This document shows positions 21,922-33,245 of a stretch of DNA of 64,000 nt, in pieces (position 1 is the stretch's first letter; each line of letters begins with the position of its first letter). Below the pieces are notes generated by a model. That model saw only the letters and a program-made list of their open reading frames with translations, did no database searches and was not told the DNA's origin. Location: positions 1 to 64,000 of the forward strand of contig JALQPE010002316.1 of the NCBI GenBank assembly GCA_030407315.1, written 5' to 3'. This DNA comes from Asparagopsis taxiformis. Lineage: Eukaryota; Rhodophyta; Florideophyceae; Bonnemaisoniales; Bonnemaisoniaceae. The position numbers and the translations under genes are program-made.

Positions 21922-22888
21922 CTTGATGTTTTTGTTCTTTTCTTCTTCGCTCAGTTTTGTTGCATAGAATACAACTCTAAACTTCTACGACATGACTACT
22001 ATCTCAATACAGTATTACTTTTAACCGTTACGAAACCTTTCCAGGGTTTCATTCGATCCAATGAACTGGTTCACCACAATTCTTTGTCCTATGATCATTT
22101 CTTTATACACATTGATTGCTATTTCATCCGGACTCAACATCGTTTTTCTATCTTGTATCGCATTCCCTAACCACAAACCCAGCCAAGATGTATCCATTTC
22201 CGGAAAACGGCCGTTTATTTCGCAGTGATGCTCTAGGCACTAATACTGAATCTGATTTTCTCATAAACGTACTTCCTACTCGTATACTCTACCATTTTCG
22301 GCCCTATTTACAAGTTGAAAGCACAATCTCTCGTTGAATCGTACTCGGTGTGATATCTTAAATTAGCATAAATTTATATATTGCAATGCAGATTCACTGC
22401 TCGCTTGCAACATGAAAATTATAAAATTTCTCCCACACTGCTGTTTCCTAGCCGCCCACATCCACGTGGCCCGCTTTGACTGCCTGCCAAGTGTGCTCAG
22501 AGCATGCAATGACGTCATCGATATATACCGTCAAAATCATCACTGGAAGCGCGGACTCCTCGTCCAGGAAAGTGCGCCATTTTTCCTACTCTTCACCTCC
22601 CCCTTTCCAGTAGGCCCCATATGCTAGTGTTTTTCCTATATTTCTGTAGTGATGACGTCATTATAGACTAGAGAAGGCGGTAGAAGATACAATAATTTTG
22701 CGCCTGTTCTGCCAGGTCATGTGCTTCAAAGCGTAATTCGCACCCTAGGTATCGTTTTTCTGGGCCTCCCATCGCACCGCTCCGTTTCAAACTCATCCCT
22801 CTATTGTTCTCCTACACGTCATTTCCGCCCGCAGAGTGCTACTTAAACGACAGATTCTGGAAATCCCTGTTTCCATCTTCATATCCGT
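21922..22888. other. intergenic, no gene seen
   Basis: About 970 AT-rich bases upstream of the transposase. I see no supportable gene or repeat. Confidence 0.4.
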
Positions 22889-23013
22889 CGGAAACAAAGC
22901 AACAACTCCGGCGTGGAAGCAGTATAGATCATCTAAACTGCTTCCAAAGCGTAAGTTTTAGATCATCAATACTGCTTCCAAGGCCAAAGTTGTTGCTTTG
23001 TCTCCGACGGATA
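22889..23013. repeat. 125-bp hairpin (MITE-like)
   Basis: Outer arms catatccgtcgg-aaacaaagcaacaac and gttgttgctttg-ctccgacggatatg are inverted copies. An inner pair, ggaagcagta...gatcat and gatcat...tactgcttcc, lies near the centre. The unit has no coding capacity and no other copy in this window. Confidence 0.7.
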
Positions 23014-23720
23014 TGAACCATGATGGTACGTTTCCACAACTCACGCCACTAACCCAGTTTTCTATTTGTTTTCTCTTTCTCAGGTTTCCAGTCGGTGAGT
23101 GTTCCACTTCTACTTTCATTTATCTTTCTCTCTTACCACTTCTCCACTACTTTTCTTTTCTGCCTGTGAGTACATATCTCAATTTGGGATGCAATGGTAT
23201 TTGTTAAGGTACGTTAGTCTCCTAATCACCATCAATTTCCCTCTCCAATTCAACGTCACTAACTTGTTTCCTTTCTCTACATCATTTTTTCTTCTTCTCT
23301 TCATTTCCTAGCTTATTCATGCAGCTCAATCAGTTGATAGATTTCTAGACTTTTCTAGTAGTTTTAGTTTTACTCGTCGGAATAGTGTTAGTTGTAGTAG
23401 CATTTTTAACATAGGGATTGTTTATTCTCAATGTAGCCTGCGCAAATAAACAAATCCAGAGTGAAGCTTCCCATATCGCACCCTCTTAGATTGCTACCTA
23501 TCCTACCGCGTATACCTCTCGCTAGCTCATAGTCACTACGAAATAAAAATTCCTAGCCGTACTATTCTGTCCATTCCCATATGAATACCGTCCATGCCCC
23601 ATCCTCATAGCGCTAGAACTGCCTTCCTCTACCCCAGAAAGATGCCCACGACAGCGTGACGCTCCATCTCATCCACCACTCCCAGACACCGAATTTTACT
23701 ATATCAGGACACTACTTTTA
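23014..23720. other. intergenic, no gene seen
   Basis: About 700 bases of pyrimidine-rich and AT-rich sequence. Nothing supportable. Confidence 0.4.
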
Positions 23721-24172
23721 CTGTCTCCAGGTGCTGCCCAGGGCAGCACGAAATACTGTCTCCAGGTGCTGCCCAGGGCAGCACAAAGTACTGTCTACAG
23801 GTGCTGCCCAGGGCAGCACGAAATACTGTCTCCAGGTGCTGCCCAGGGCAGCACAAAGTACTGTCTACAGGTGCTGCCCAGGGCAGCACAAAGTACTGTC
23901 TACAGGTGCTGCCCAGGGCAGCACAAATACTGTACAGGTGCTGCCCAGGGCAGCACAAAGTACTGTCTACAGGTGCTGCCCAGGGCAGCACAAAGTACTG
24001 TCTACAGGTGCTGCCCAGGGCAGCACAAAGTACTGTCTACAGGTGCTGCCCAGGGCAGCACAAAGTACTGTCTACAGGTGCTGCCCAGGGCAGCACAAAG
24101 TACTGTCTACAGGTGCTGCCCAGGGCAGCACGAAATACTGTCTACAGGTGCTGCCCAGGGCAGCACAAAGTA
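23721..24172. repeat. 35-bp minisatellite, type 1, about 13 units
   Basis: Unit begins ctgtct(a/c)cag and contains the perfect palindrome GTGCTGCCCAGGGCAGCAC (9 + 1 + 9). One unit at about 23931 is a few bases short. Because 35 is not a multiple of 3, long open frames appear in several phases on both strands; I do not regard these as genes. Confidence 0.95.
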
Positions 24173-24340
24173 CTGTCTCCAGGTACTGCCCAGGACAGTG
24201 AAAATCACTGTCTCCAGGTACTGCCCAGGACAGTGAGAATCACTGTCTCCAGGTACTGCCCAGGACAGTGAAAATCACTGTCTCCAGGTACTGCCCAGGA
24301 CAGTGAAAATCACTGTCTCCAGGTACTGCCCAGGACAGTG
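24173..24340. repeat. 35-bp minisatellite, type 2, five units
   Basis: Direct continuation of type 1 with the core changed to ggtactgcccaggacagtg, so a shorter ACTG-CAGT inverted core replaces the GTGCTG-CAGCAC one. From 24341 to 24680 it degrades into scattered actgtct...agacagt hairpins. Confidence 0.9.
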
Positions 24341-24696
24341 CACCGTGTTGGTTCCATCTATTGTCCCAGGCAGCGTATTTCACTATCCGGCCATGTGGCC
24401 TTGGCCAATACAAAACACTATCCGCCAACACTGCCCAGTACAGTAAATTACATCATATCCAACTATTGAATAAATCATTAATTTTTACTGTCTCCATTCA
24501 CTGCCTCAGACAGTACTGTGAGACAGTGTTTTTTACTGTCTGCAGACAGTGTTCCGTACTGTCTGCCAGACAGTGCAAATCACTGTCTCCAAGTGTGGCA
24601 TTAATTTTCATTTGCCGCATAGTGATTTTTACTGTCTCAGACAGTAAAAATCACTGTCTCGCAGTACTGTCTGAGGCCCCCTTTTCAACACCGTAG

Positions 24697-24902
24697 TGAT
24701 GGCGGAAGTCCATCCCGAGGGGGACATCCGTGGTACTAGAAACAATGAATGTCGCCCTAGTAATACTAGACGTACTAGACCACATGGACGTCCGGTTCTA
24801 GGCGGACATCCAAAAATACTGGAGAACATGGACGTCCGCCTAGTAATACTAGGTGTACTAGAGGTTGTGGACGTCCGCGTCCATTTCCGAGAACACAGAC
24901 GA
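24697..24902 (+). repeat. GGACGTCC-rich dispersed repeat, copy 1
   Basis: About 205 bases with internal copies of GGACGTCC, ctagtaatactag and tgtactaga. It matches 44045-44265 in inverted orientation over its whole length, and its end (ggacgtccgcgtcca, tccgaaaacacagacgatc type) recurs at 57290-57335. No coding capacity. Confidence 0.85.
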
Positions 24903-24989
24903 TCTTCAAACAAAAATGTCATTTAAAGACCACCAGTCCCGCTTCATCGTACGCCAATACCGCCCAGTCGCCCAGCTGACAAGCTAGCC

Positions 24990-25343
24990 GTGCAGAAAAT
25001 AAGCACCGCCATCTACGACGGAGACGACTGGATCTCATCATTGCTCTCAGCATTTCCAACAAGCCCAACATGTTTCCCCTACGTCACCCTGCAAAACGAT
25101 ACCATTGTATACTTCTGCATTCTCCGTCAATTGCATTCATTCAATCTGCGCAATGAATTCTTCAATCTCGAAGCCGGCCGGGTTTTCTGCCCATCCTGCA
25201 ATAAGGGCATTGGAGAAAGTTCTCTAGCAATGGCCACTAAAGCCTTGATGCAACTACACGGTGCTGATTGCTTCTATCGCTTCCTCAAATCTGTCGACAT
25301 TTACAACATACCATCCATCCGACACATTTCCAAACTAAACTAG
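24990..25343 (+). other. open frame without ATG, possible gene fragment
   Basis: 117 codons, first codon GTG, with composition like a real protein (LEAGRVFCPSCNKGIG, DCFYRFLKSVDIYNIPS). No ATG lies upstream in frame before a stop at about 24920. I do not recognise it. It could be the 3' piece of a truncated gene. Confidence 0.2.
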
Positions 25344-27251
25344 ACTGTTCATTGACAAACTCGTGTGTAGCCCCATTTAGACCACTCACCACTGGTATCT
25401 GCCGAGTCACCGCGCACTGCCCTGGTGCTCCCTCCTGAACTCGCTTGGGCTGTCTCAATACATTCCGTACTATGCCTATGAAGCAGTCCCGTTATGGATC
25501 AGCGTTCTGCGTGTTCAGCACATCATCCCCGCGTTACCAGAGCTGCAATTTCTCAGCAGTACGGGTATCATCAATCCTTAGCACAGATGTGATACAGCAG
25601 CCGATGCAGGTCAATTTCTAGACTCGTAATTCGGCACTCAAGAAGGGAGATCGGTATGGAAATTGTCCAGGCATAACAAACCGCCTGTCCTGCTCTCCTG
25701 CAGAGCAAGCTCCATCAATCCAGTCGATCAGGAACCTGACCACATGTACTCTGCGTTCGTTCCGGACGCGGAAAGGGCAAATTTTTGTGTGGCGTTTGCA
25801 GATTCAGTCGCAACGGGAAGCGATGAAACTTTCCGCATGGCGTTTGACGGCGGTTTATCTGAGACAGACATCGAGCGATCGGTGTTTCTGTCCAGATGAA
25901 GCTGGAGATCAATGCCGTATTTGAGCTGATAATTGGAGCAAAGATTTGAAACAAATTTTCTGTGCAAATTTACGACGCGACACGGCGGAGGGTGGATAAC
26001 TCAACGTTAGATGTTATTGGTTGAGCCAACATTACAAGACCGTACCGACGACACGCGCAATCATTGATTTTTCGCTCATTGCTTAGAGAGCAAAACTGTC
26101 CAATGGTCGTATCAAGTTAGACCAGCACATATTTCCGCAACATCATGTTGATCTTGGTGGAACGAAGTCGGTGCTCACGAAAGCCTGAGAGCTGCCTTGA
26201 GTCGAGGCTTTTGTACGCCGCCTTATCTGTGGTAGTTTCATACTGCGTTGTTTCACGGTTGGACTTGTGCCACGCACACTTGGTTCTCTCTCCATACGTA
26301 CGTGTAGATAAGATGCGAATTGAGCTACAATAGCATACCAAACTGGAACCAGTATCTACATGCTTTGTGAGAATATAATGCCTCTTCCTCGAGAAACGGC
26401 CTCCTTCGGAATACTAGATTTCATTCAACCATATCCATCCATCTCCCATCGCTTCAGCATGAAATCATCACCTTTCCATCCATCGCAACGTGCGTCTCTA
26501 TCCAAACACCACTCTCTACACATCTCCCCGATCTTTCAGTCCGACCGTACCCGGCGGCGGCCGAGAGAAACGTACTGCCCATTGTTAAAAGTATCTACGA
26601 CGGCAATGGGCGCATATATTAAATCCTTCTCTATGTGAACACAGACCCTGATTGCCTCTCGTTTGTGGCAGAAATGAAACAAACACAAAGACTGCAACTC
26701 GTCCATGCGAGAAGCAAAAGCTACAGATTTTTAGCAAGTATTGATAGCTACAAAGAACCACTGCAACGTTTATTCCAGACTTGTATACATTTTCATTAGC
26801 ACTTACATTTCCATACACGAATAGTATTGCATTAAAGATTTTTATGAGAATGACAGGGGTCAGCGGCCGGGTTCCCTCCAGCTCAGCTTGGCTCAGCTCC
26901 GGATGCAGATGTGGTGAAGGAAGAGAGAACAGTCAGATAGTCTACCATGATCTGATTTGATTTGCAATCCGAGAACTTCTTGACTCCCAAAGGTGTAAAC
27001 AGTATCCCTGCATATTGGCATCGACCAAAAGAACTGCAGCACTAACTCAATTTTCATTGCAGAGATCAGCACAACGTATTCGTCTTGAGTGTCACAAGTT
27101 GCAATTAGATGGCGCTGACTCGAAGCTAGGAGAGTTGGTAGTTGTGCCGAGTCGGCGTCTTCGGTTTGATCGCTCGTGTAAATATCCAAGCAAAATGGCA
27201 GGCAAAGGAAATACAAAGGCACGCAACAATCAAGCTTACCACATTCCCCAG
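25344..27251. other. about 1.9 kb with no supportable gene
   Basis: Only short competing frames on both strands. No RNA gene or repeat recognised. Confidence 0.35.
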
Positions 27252-28085
27252 CCAGAATCACCATAGAAATCCTTGCAGTCTGCATCACACAGATCATCTT
27301 ACGCAGTGCGTGCTGCCCAGGTCGTTATTCGGCCCTATCCAGAAACACTTTCAGGCCTAGTGCAACCAGTAGATCTGAAATGGAAATGGACGTCCGGTGA
27401 ATGACCAGCGCAATTGCATTGCTGGCGAGCCCAGAAATTCTAAAATTTCAGTCAGAAAAAAAATGCAAAAATACATCGATTTGGGCGGTCGAAAGTGCCG
27501 TACGGCACACCCCCATCTCAAAAACATGTTCACATGGGCATGTTTTTGAGAATAGCCCAAAAAATAAAGCAATTCAGGACGTCCGCCGGACATAGGCTTG
27601 ATTCTAATTTGGCCACAACGGCCCCAGAAGCTACCAAGCGCCCCGAGCGGCCCCTCCCCGCTCACTTACCCACTCACGCCCATCTTGCAGAAACGTTCCT
27701 GCTGGCCTCATCCATGCCTTCACATCCACATCATAATCCTCTGCTGAGCTGTTCACCTTGGACGCTCACTGGAAGTACTCGTCTTCGACGTCCGCCAATG
27801 CAGGACAACACCACTGGTGTCATGGCATGAATACTAAACCCACCGTGGATCTCAGTCATCAATGGTGGGCGTCCTATAAATGACTGCTATAGAACCATTG
27901 CCCCAAGCCCTCCAGTTTGGACGCTCAGCCAAAAGCGATTGCTGCTCTACCTCCTTGGTCGTTCTCCGATGCATGTAAATGCGTCAAAGTACGACCGATG
28001 GGGCAGTCCAAACTTTTTGCACCAGTGCACGCCTAGGGATACCACAAGGTTCGTCATACACACACAAACACACAAACAACCACGC
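27252..28085 (+). repeat. partial copy of the end of the 45-54 kb inverted-repeat element
   Basis: Collinear with about 52538-53355 at high similarity (shared gcagtctgcatcacacagat, the MITE, and the acacacaaacacacaaacaa run). The match breaks exactly where the gypsy LTR starts at 28086. Confidence 0.85.
27375..27563 (-). repeat. MITE copy (GTGCCGTACGGCAC family)
   Basis: Carries the two diagnostic palindromes GTGCCGTACGGCAC and ctcaaaaacatg...catgtttttgag. On the minus strand it reads from tttgggctattctc to the ggacgtccatttca-type end, which lies here at about 27375. Confidence 0.85.
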
Positions 28086-28988
28086 TGTGGGACTCGTCCG
28101 TATTGCGCTGCGAGCGGTCGCGGGAGGGACAATTCCAGGCGTCTGGAATGGGCGCCAGGAAGGGTCGCTTAAGCGGTACGCTCGAGAGCGTGAGTGGGTG
28201 CTCGATAGGGAATCAGCCGCGAAGAGCCGCGTTGGGAATCAATGGCCGCGGTGACGTGGCAAGGCAATTGTCGCCCAAGGGCGAATGGGCGCGTGCCGCC
28301 TTGCATTGGCACCGGGTCACATTGCTTGCGCGGGACCCTTCGGCGAGCGTGCAACGTGTAGCGATATAGGCGCGATTAGTCACCCACGTGTGCGAGCGGG
28401 AGGATTCTCCCGTTACAGTTGTGCACGTGTATGTTACGGCTAGCCGTTTCTATTAGTTTACACGTAGCAACGTAGCAGCTTACTCTGTAAGGCCCCTGGG
28501 CCACATAAACACCCCACAAGGTCCATTGGACGCCGGACCGGGACCATTGGTCCTGGTCCGGTCCCGGCAGTCTCGTTGACCATTTAAGGTCAACGGATTG
28601 ACCACTAAGCTACAATAAAGGCAGATCGTCTCGGTTCCAAATCTTTCGACCGTGGTCGTTTAACTTACAACTAAACGGCGGCGGCAATTCCTTCACAGGA
28701 TACCAGCCGCTCCGTTTCGATCTCCAATTGGGGATCGCTCGCACATTTCCCCAATTGCCCGCCGCGAGCCTCCTCCGGCGGGAGTGCACGTGGATTGCCC
28801 TAGGGCATTTCGTCTCCACGGTAGTGGAGAACCTTCCCGCTTCTTTTAACGCCGCTAGGCGACCGGGAGGGGCCTTCCGCCCACCGGGACAAGGCTACCG
28901 ACTGGGAGTGCTTTCGGTTGGCACCCCCAGCCGGTCAACCGAAGCCAACGCCCGCAGGCTTTTCAAACAGTCCCGACCGCTGCCGTCA
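28086..28988 (+). mobile_element. gypsy 5' LTR (about 900 bp)
   Basis: Starts TGTGGGACTCG exactly where homology to 53341-53355 breaks and ends ...GCCGTCA just before a primer-binding-site-like sequence. It contains an AATAAA at about 28614. I found no second copy of this LTR in the window. Confidence 0.55.
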
Positions 28989-28989
28989 G

Positions 28990-29004
28990 TGGTATCACAG
29001 TTGC
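28990..29004 (+). promoter_or_regulatory. putative tRNA primer binding site
   Basis: TGGTATCACAGTTGC directly follows the putative LTR end. It resembles the TGGTATCAGAG of elements primed by initiator Met tRNA, with differences after base 8. Confidence 0.4.
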
Positions 29005-29660
29005 GGAATACGTCGTGTGAAAACCCACGCGTGGAGGCGACCACAATCCCCGCGGGGATCCATCGCGCTAAGTGCCTAGTTAACCCTTGAGTGGGTTGGG
29101 GACGGCCACGGCCGATAGGTCCCTCGGGCAGGTTAGATCCAGCCGTCCCGGACCCCGCTCTACCACCCGCTACCGGGTTGGGGGACTGATGTCCGGGCTC
29201 CGAGGGATCGATCCACCCGACACAGCCCTCGGGCTACTAGGATCGCACGAGGCGTCAACCTCGTGGAATCGGCGCTCTCACTCGTGAGTTCGAAGCCTTA
29301 TCCCTATCCTCTAATCCTCCCCGGAGGTATAATCCATCTACAAGGGCTAAGGTCCTACATTTGGTCTCTCGACCTAGAAGCGTTCGGGACGCTGTTGATC
29401 AACCTCGGTTGCTAAAACATCTCCGCTGGTGAGCATTGTACACCGCTTTGTCAGCGTCAAAAACTAGGAAAGTAACAAAGGAAAGGAAAGTATACCGTAC
29501 GCGAGGTACGAAGAAAGTCAGAACGGGTACGCCCGGAGCTGCAGGCCCTGTAAATCGACGAAGATTCGTGTGAGGTAACCGTCGACAGACGTTAAACACC
29601 GTAGCTCGGAGGAGCATAATCTCAACCAAACTATTTATATTCATTTCGGGAGCGAACAGA

Positions 29661-32290
29661 ATGGCCCCCGGTATCGATGAGCCGACGGCCAGCTCACTAG
29701 CCAAGGAGCGAAAATCCTCGGCCACTACGACTACTAGTCGTAGAAAAGGGAGGGCAGCCAGCGTGCCGCGAAGCTCCCTCCCCGAACTCGCGCAAACGCG
29801 CGTAAGAAGACTGCCTCGGCAGTTTCAGCGGCGACACCTCCAAAGTCGCCACCCCCGGCGGAAAATGTCCACTCGCTGTCAAGCGTGGACTCAGGGATGG
29901 GCGCTAGGCCACTTACACTTCCTGTAGTGGCGCGTACCCCTAGAGGTGATGAATTATCGGTGGCTCAAGAGCGACGCCTGCTGCAGCGAACAGCAGAAAG
30001 CGAGGGGAAGAGAGAGCTTCGCGAGCCCTCTATCCATATTGACCCGCTTCCCAGCCTCGGCTTGAACACATTGCCATCCACAGGACTGTTTTCGGACAGG
30101 CCCCCACGGATGCCAAGCACGGCCACTGCCCCTGCCAGTGCGGCTTTGAAGCAGCCGCCTGCCACGGCAGTTGCCCCGCAGGAGATCCGGGCTATCGCAC
30201 GGGAGGTAGCCCGTGAAATTGCTCGCGAGGAGGTGCGTATCGACCGCGCCATTCACCCGCAGGCAGCTTATGACGATATGCGCGCCTCGCTGATCTCCGA
30301 AATCGTTCCCATCGTGACCAGACAATTGGAGTCGGTCGTGACCGAACGCGTTTACACGCGACTCAAGACGGCCCTAAGGCTCGAAATTCCGCATCTCGTC
30401 CGGGACGCCGTGACAGAAATGCAGGACGCCGAGGCGCCGTTAAGTCCGCTCTCTCCTCGCAGCAGGGCGGGCCGGAACGACGACGCCGCTCGACCGTTCC
30501 GAATGGAACCGATCGGTGGAGACCCACCGAACCATGACCCCGCAGGGATTATAGGGAACATGAAGAAGCCCGTCGCTGGTAGACCTCATGCGCGAATCTT
30601 GCGCTCAAGCCCCACACCAAGAACGCCCCCGGGCGGAAGAGTCACTAGACTCGTCTTACCCCGGCCTTGTCGAAATCAGGCCGCTTAACGAGCGCTTCAC
30701 GAAGGCCCTATCTTACCGCACATATAGGTTGCGGAACCAAGACACCGCTACGACGATGAAGTCGCCCAGCGGCTGTCCCGGACGGCAAGACAGCTCAGGC
30801 ATGTCATGACCGTACCGCTCTTCACTGGTGAAGACCCAATCGCCGTTCTGGCGTTCTTGAAGAACTTCAAGTTTGCTTGTGATGAAACCGGCGTAGCCGA
30901 GGGAGCAGCCCTCCCGCTCATGAAATATTTCATGGCTGGGGAGGCTCGTGAAACGATGCTCTCTTACGTCGGCCGAGGCACGGGTTTTGCCGACGCACGT
31001 CCGGGAATTGATATCATCAATTCCTATCCGGAAGCCGTCAACTGGTTTTTACTCGCGTACGCGAAGGAGTCGGTACTCCAGCACGCATACCGTCAAGTCA
31101 CGCAAATGCGCCAAGGCGTAGCAGAGACTGAAGACCAGTTCTCCTTCCGTCTCCGAAGGGAAGCCCTGAGGTGCGGTGACGCATTCCTCGAGCGCTCCCT
31201 CATGGCGATTTACATCGATGGATTATTATCATATTCACAACACGTTGTGCGGGATGATGTGTCCAAGAACCCCCGTATGACGTTTCAGGACGTTCGTATG
31301 CGCGCCAGAGCCTTGCGATACTGCTCGTGAAACGCAGCGCCAACACTCCCGCCTGCGCACTAACCCCCCGATACCTACGCAAAAACGGGTCACCACGCGT
31401 AGGGTGAATACGATATCCGTAGACGAAGGAACGCTCGCGAGCGAACAAGGCAATAACGCCATGTTGGCCGTGGCCTTCGGCGGGGAAAATACCCCGCCTC
31501 TGGATTCGGTCGATACGACTCCCATGGGAGTTTCCGAAGGAGGGGTAGAGGCCGGCGTAACCGCCCGCACCCCCACTCAACGCCAGTTGGACTTCAATGG
31601 CTCCGATGGTGGTCGACGAGAAAGGGACCGTGGAAGACCCTTGGGTCAGCGACGGGAATACCTAGGACCCCACACTCGCGAGTGTACACCAGTGCACCGC
31701 ACCGCCATGTTGCCTCGTATGCCGCAAGGTGGGTCATGTCATGACCCAATGCCGCTTACTCCCCCAGGAGGTCCGCGATAGCATCAAGGCCGCGCAGGCG
31801 CGCGAACCATACAACTAGAACGAAAGATTTGCTACGCAACCCTACTGGTTGACACGAAGAAGCTGAACTCCCACGGGAGTTGGACGAGCTATCGGAAGGA
31901 GGGAGCTCTTCCTCAGCGATATTGGCCCCCACCCGGAAAACGGGATGGAGGAGGCGATGTAGGGGAACCGCCTCCGAGTGCCTCGACACCCGGTGTCAAA
32001 TTCGCTCATCACCGCTTCCGGGTGCCGAACAAGTTGGTCAAGTCCAAGCCGTTACAAGCCAACTTGCCCCTGTAGTGGCAGAACATTGTCCAAGGACAAC
32101 CAGCCGGCTCAAGGGATGAGCCCGGTGACGTCTCTGTACTAACGTCGGGAACGCGCAACTACAAGTTGACGCGTTGCTAGGATTGACCAAGGTCAGTTTT
32201 AGTTACTTGGCCGCAGTGTTGGACACTGGGGCCAGCCTTAGTGTTATTCGAGAGAACGCGCTCCCCACTGATTGGCGGCAGCGATATCTG
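29661..32290 (+). pseudogene. gag: decayed gypsy gag with truncated protease
   Basis: The gag starts at an ATG (29661) and passes through several frames: 29661-29927, 29885-30688, about 30660-30750, and 30806-31330. The last holds the conserved capsid region, clearly homologous to the minus-strand gag at 43.0-43.6 kb (shared AALP(L/I)(M/L)KYF, RREALRCGDAF). A CCHC knuckle (CLVCRKVGHVMTQC) is encoded at 31711-31752. The aspartic protease core AVLDTGASLSVIREN follows at about 32210-32260, then a stop at about 32291, and the homology ends. No reverse transcriptase follows. The frameshifts make it dead. Confidence 0.8.
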
Positions 32291-33245
32291 TAGGACCAGC
32301 CGGGGTGGCGATCGCTAAGGGAGTTCTAGAATTGCAGCCGTGTCAGGGCGAGGTGAACCGTAACGCGCTGGTTGAACTTGCGTTTGCGCGTCGCTCGGTC
32401 GCGCTGGCGAACGGGTGGTACAACGGCGGAACGCGTAGGGAACGATCGCAACACGGGATTCGCGGGCCGGCGCAAGCCGTGATCTCAGGGTGAGATCACC
32501 GAGTAAACTCGAGCACAACCGATCCACGCAGGGGTCGTAAATCCCTGGCCTGCGGCGTGCGCGCAACGCGCGCTATCGCGGTGCGACGCAGTTCGACGGT
32601 CGGTTAACGCGCGCGCGCACCGTAACGTCGGCGATCGTGAGCAATCCGCACGCAACGTCTAACGCAATCGGTCCTCGCGACGCGCTCAACGCTTAACTCG
32701 TAGCTGCGAAAGTGCTGGCTGTTTATTGGTAAGGTGCGAAGCTGAACAACCATTAGTAGCTAACTACCTAGGACAGGTTGTCCTTGCGCGGCCGGCCGGC
32801 GGCCGCTCGCTCGCACGCAAAAAGGGAAATATTTGGGAAAAAGACTTTCGTCATAAAAAACCCAAAAAAGGGAAATAAAGGGAATTTCGCAAAAGGCGCT
32901 ACACGTGGCGCCAAGCTCGCAATCGTACGCGTTCGCGCAAGCGCGCCGTGACACGTAATTGTATCGCCACGCGTACGCTCGCTTACTAACTAACTAAACG
33001 CGGATGCACGCGGACTCAACGCGACGCATCGCTCCGACCCGCGCGCGCACTTGCAACATAAATTGCATCACACTCCCCCCGACTAACATCACAGCGCGTC
33101 CTCGCGCGTCATCTCTTTCCTCACGTGCTCTTCCGTTTCCTTCGTTCTACCCCTTTTCGTCTGCAACCTCTTCTCTTTTGTCCATCTCCTTCTTCCTTCT
33201 CTCTTGCCACCCGCGTTCGCCGTCATCCTTACCGATTCGCACGCT
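32291..33245. other. CG-rich stretch leading into an unknown gene, no gene seen
   Basis: Dense in CG and GCGC words, unlike the flanking AT-richer DNA. A pyrimidine-rich run at about 33100-33220 precedes the ATG at 33246 and looks like a 5' leader. Confidence 0.4.

Noticed and set aside
23656..24271. Long open frames in three phases over the minisatellite
   Set aside because: They follow from a stop-free 35-bp unit that cycles through all phases; no ATG context or other gene feature.
23721..24340. CRISPR-like array
   Set aside because: Units are contiguous 35-bp tandem copies with no unique spacers, in a eukaryotic context.
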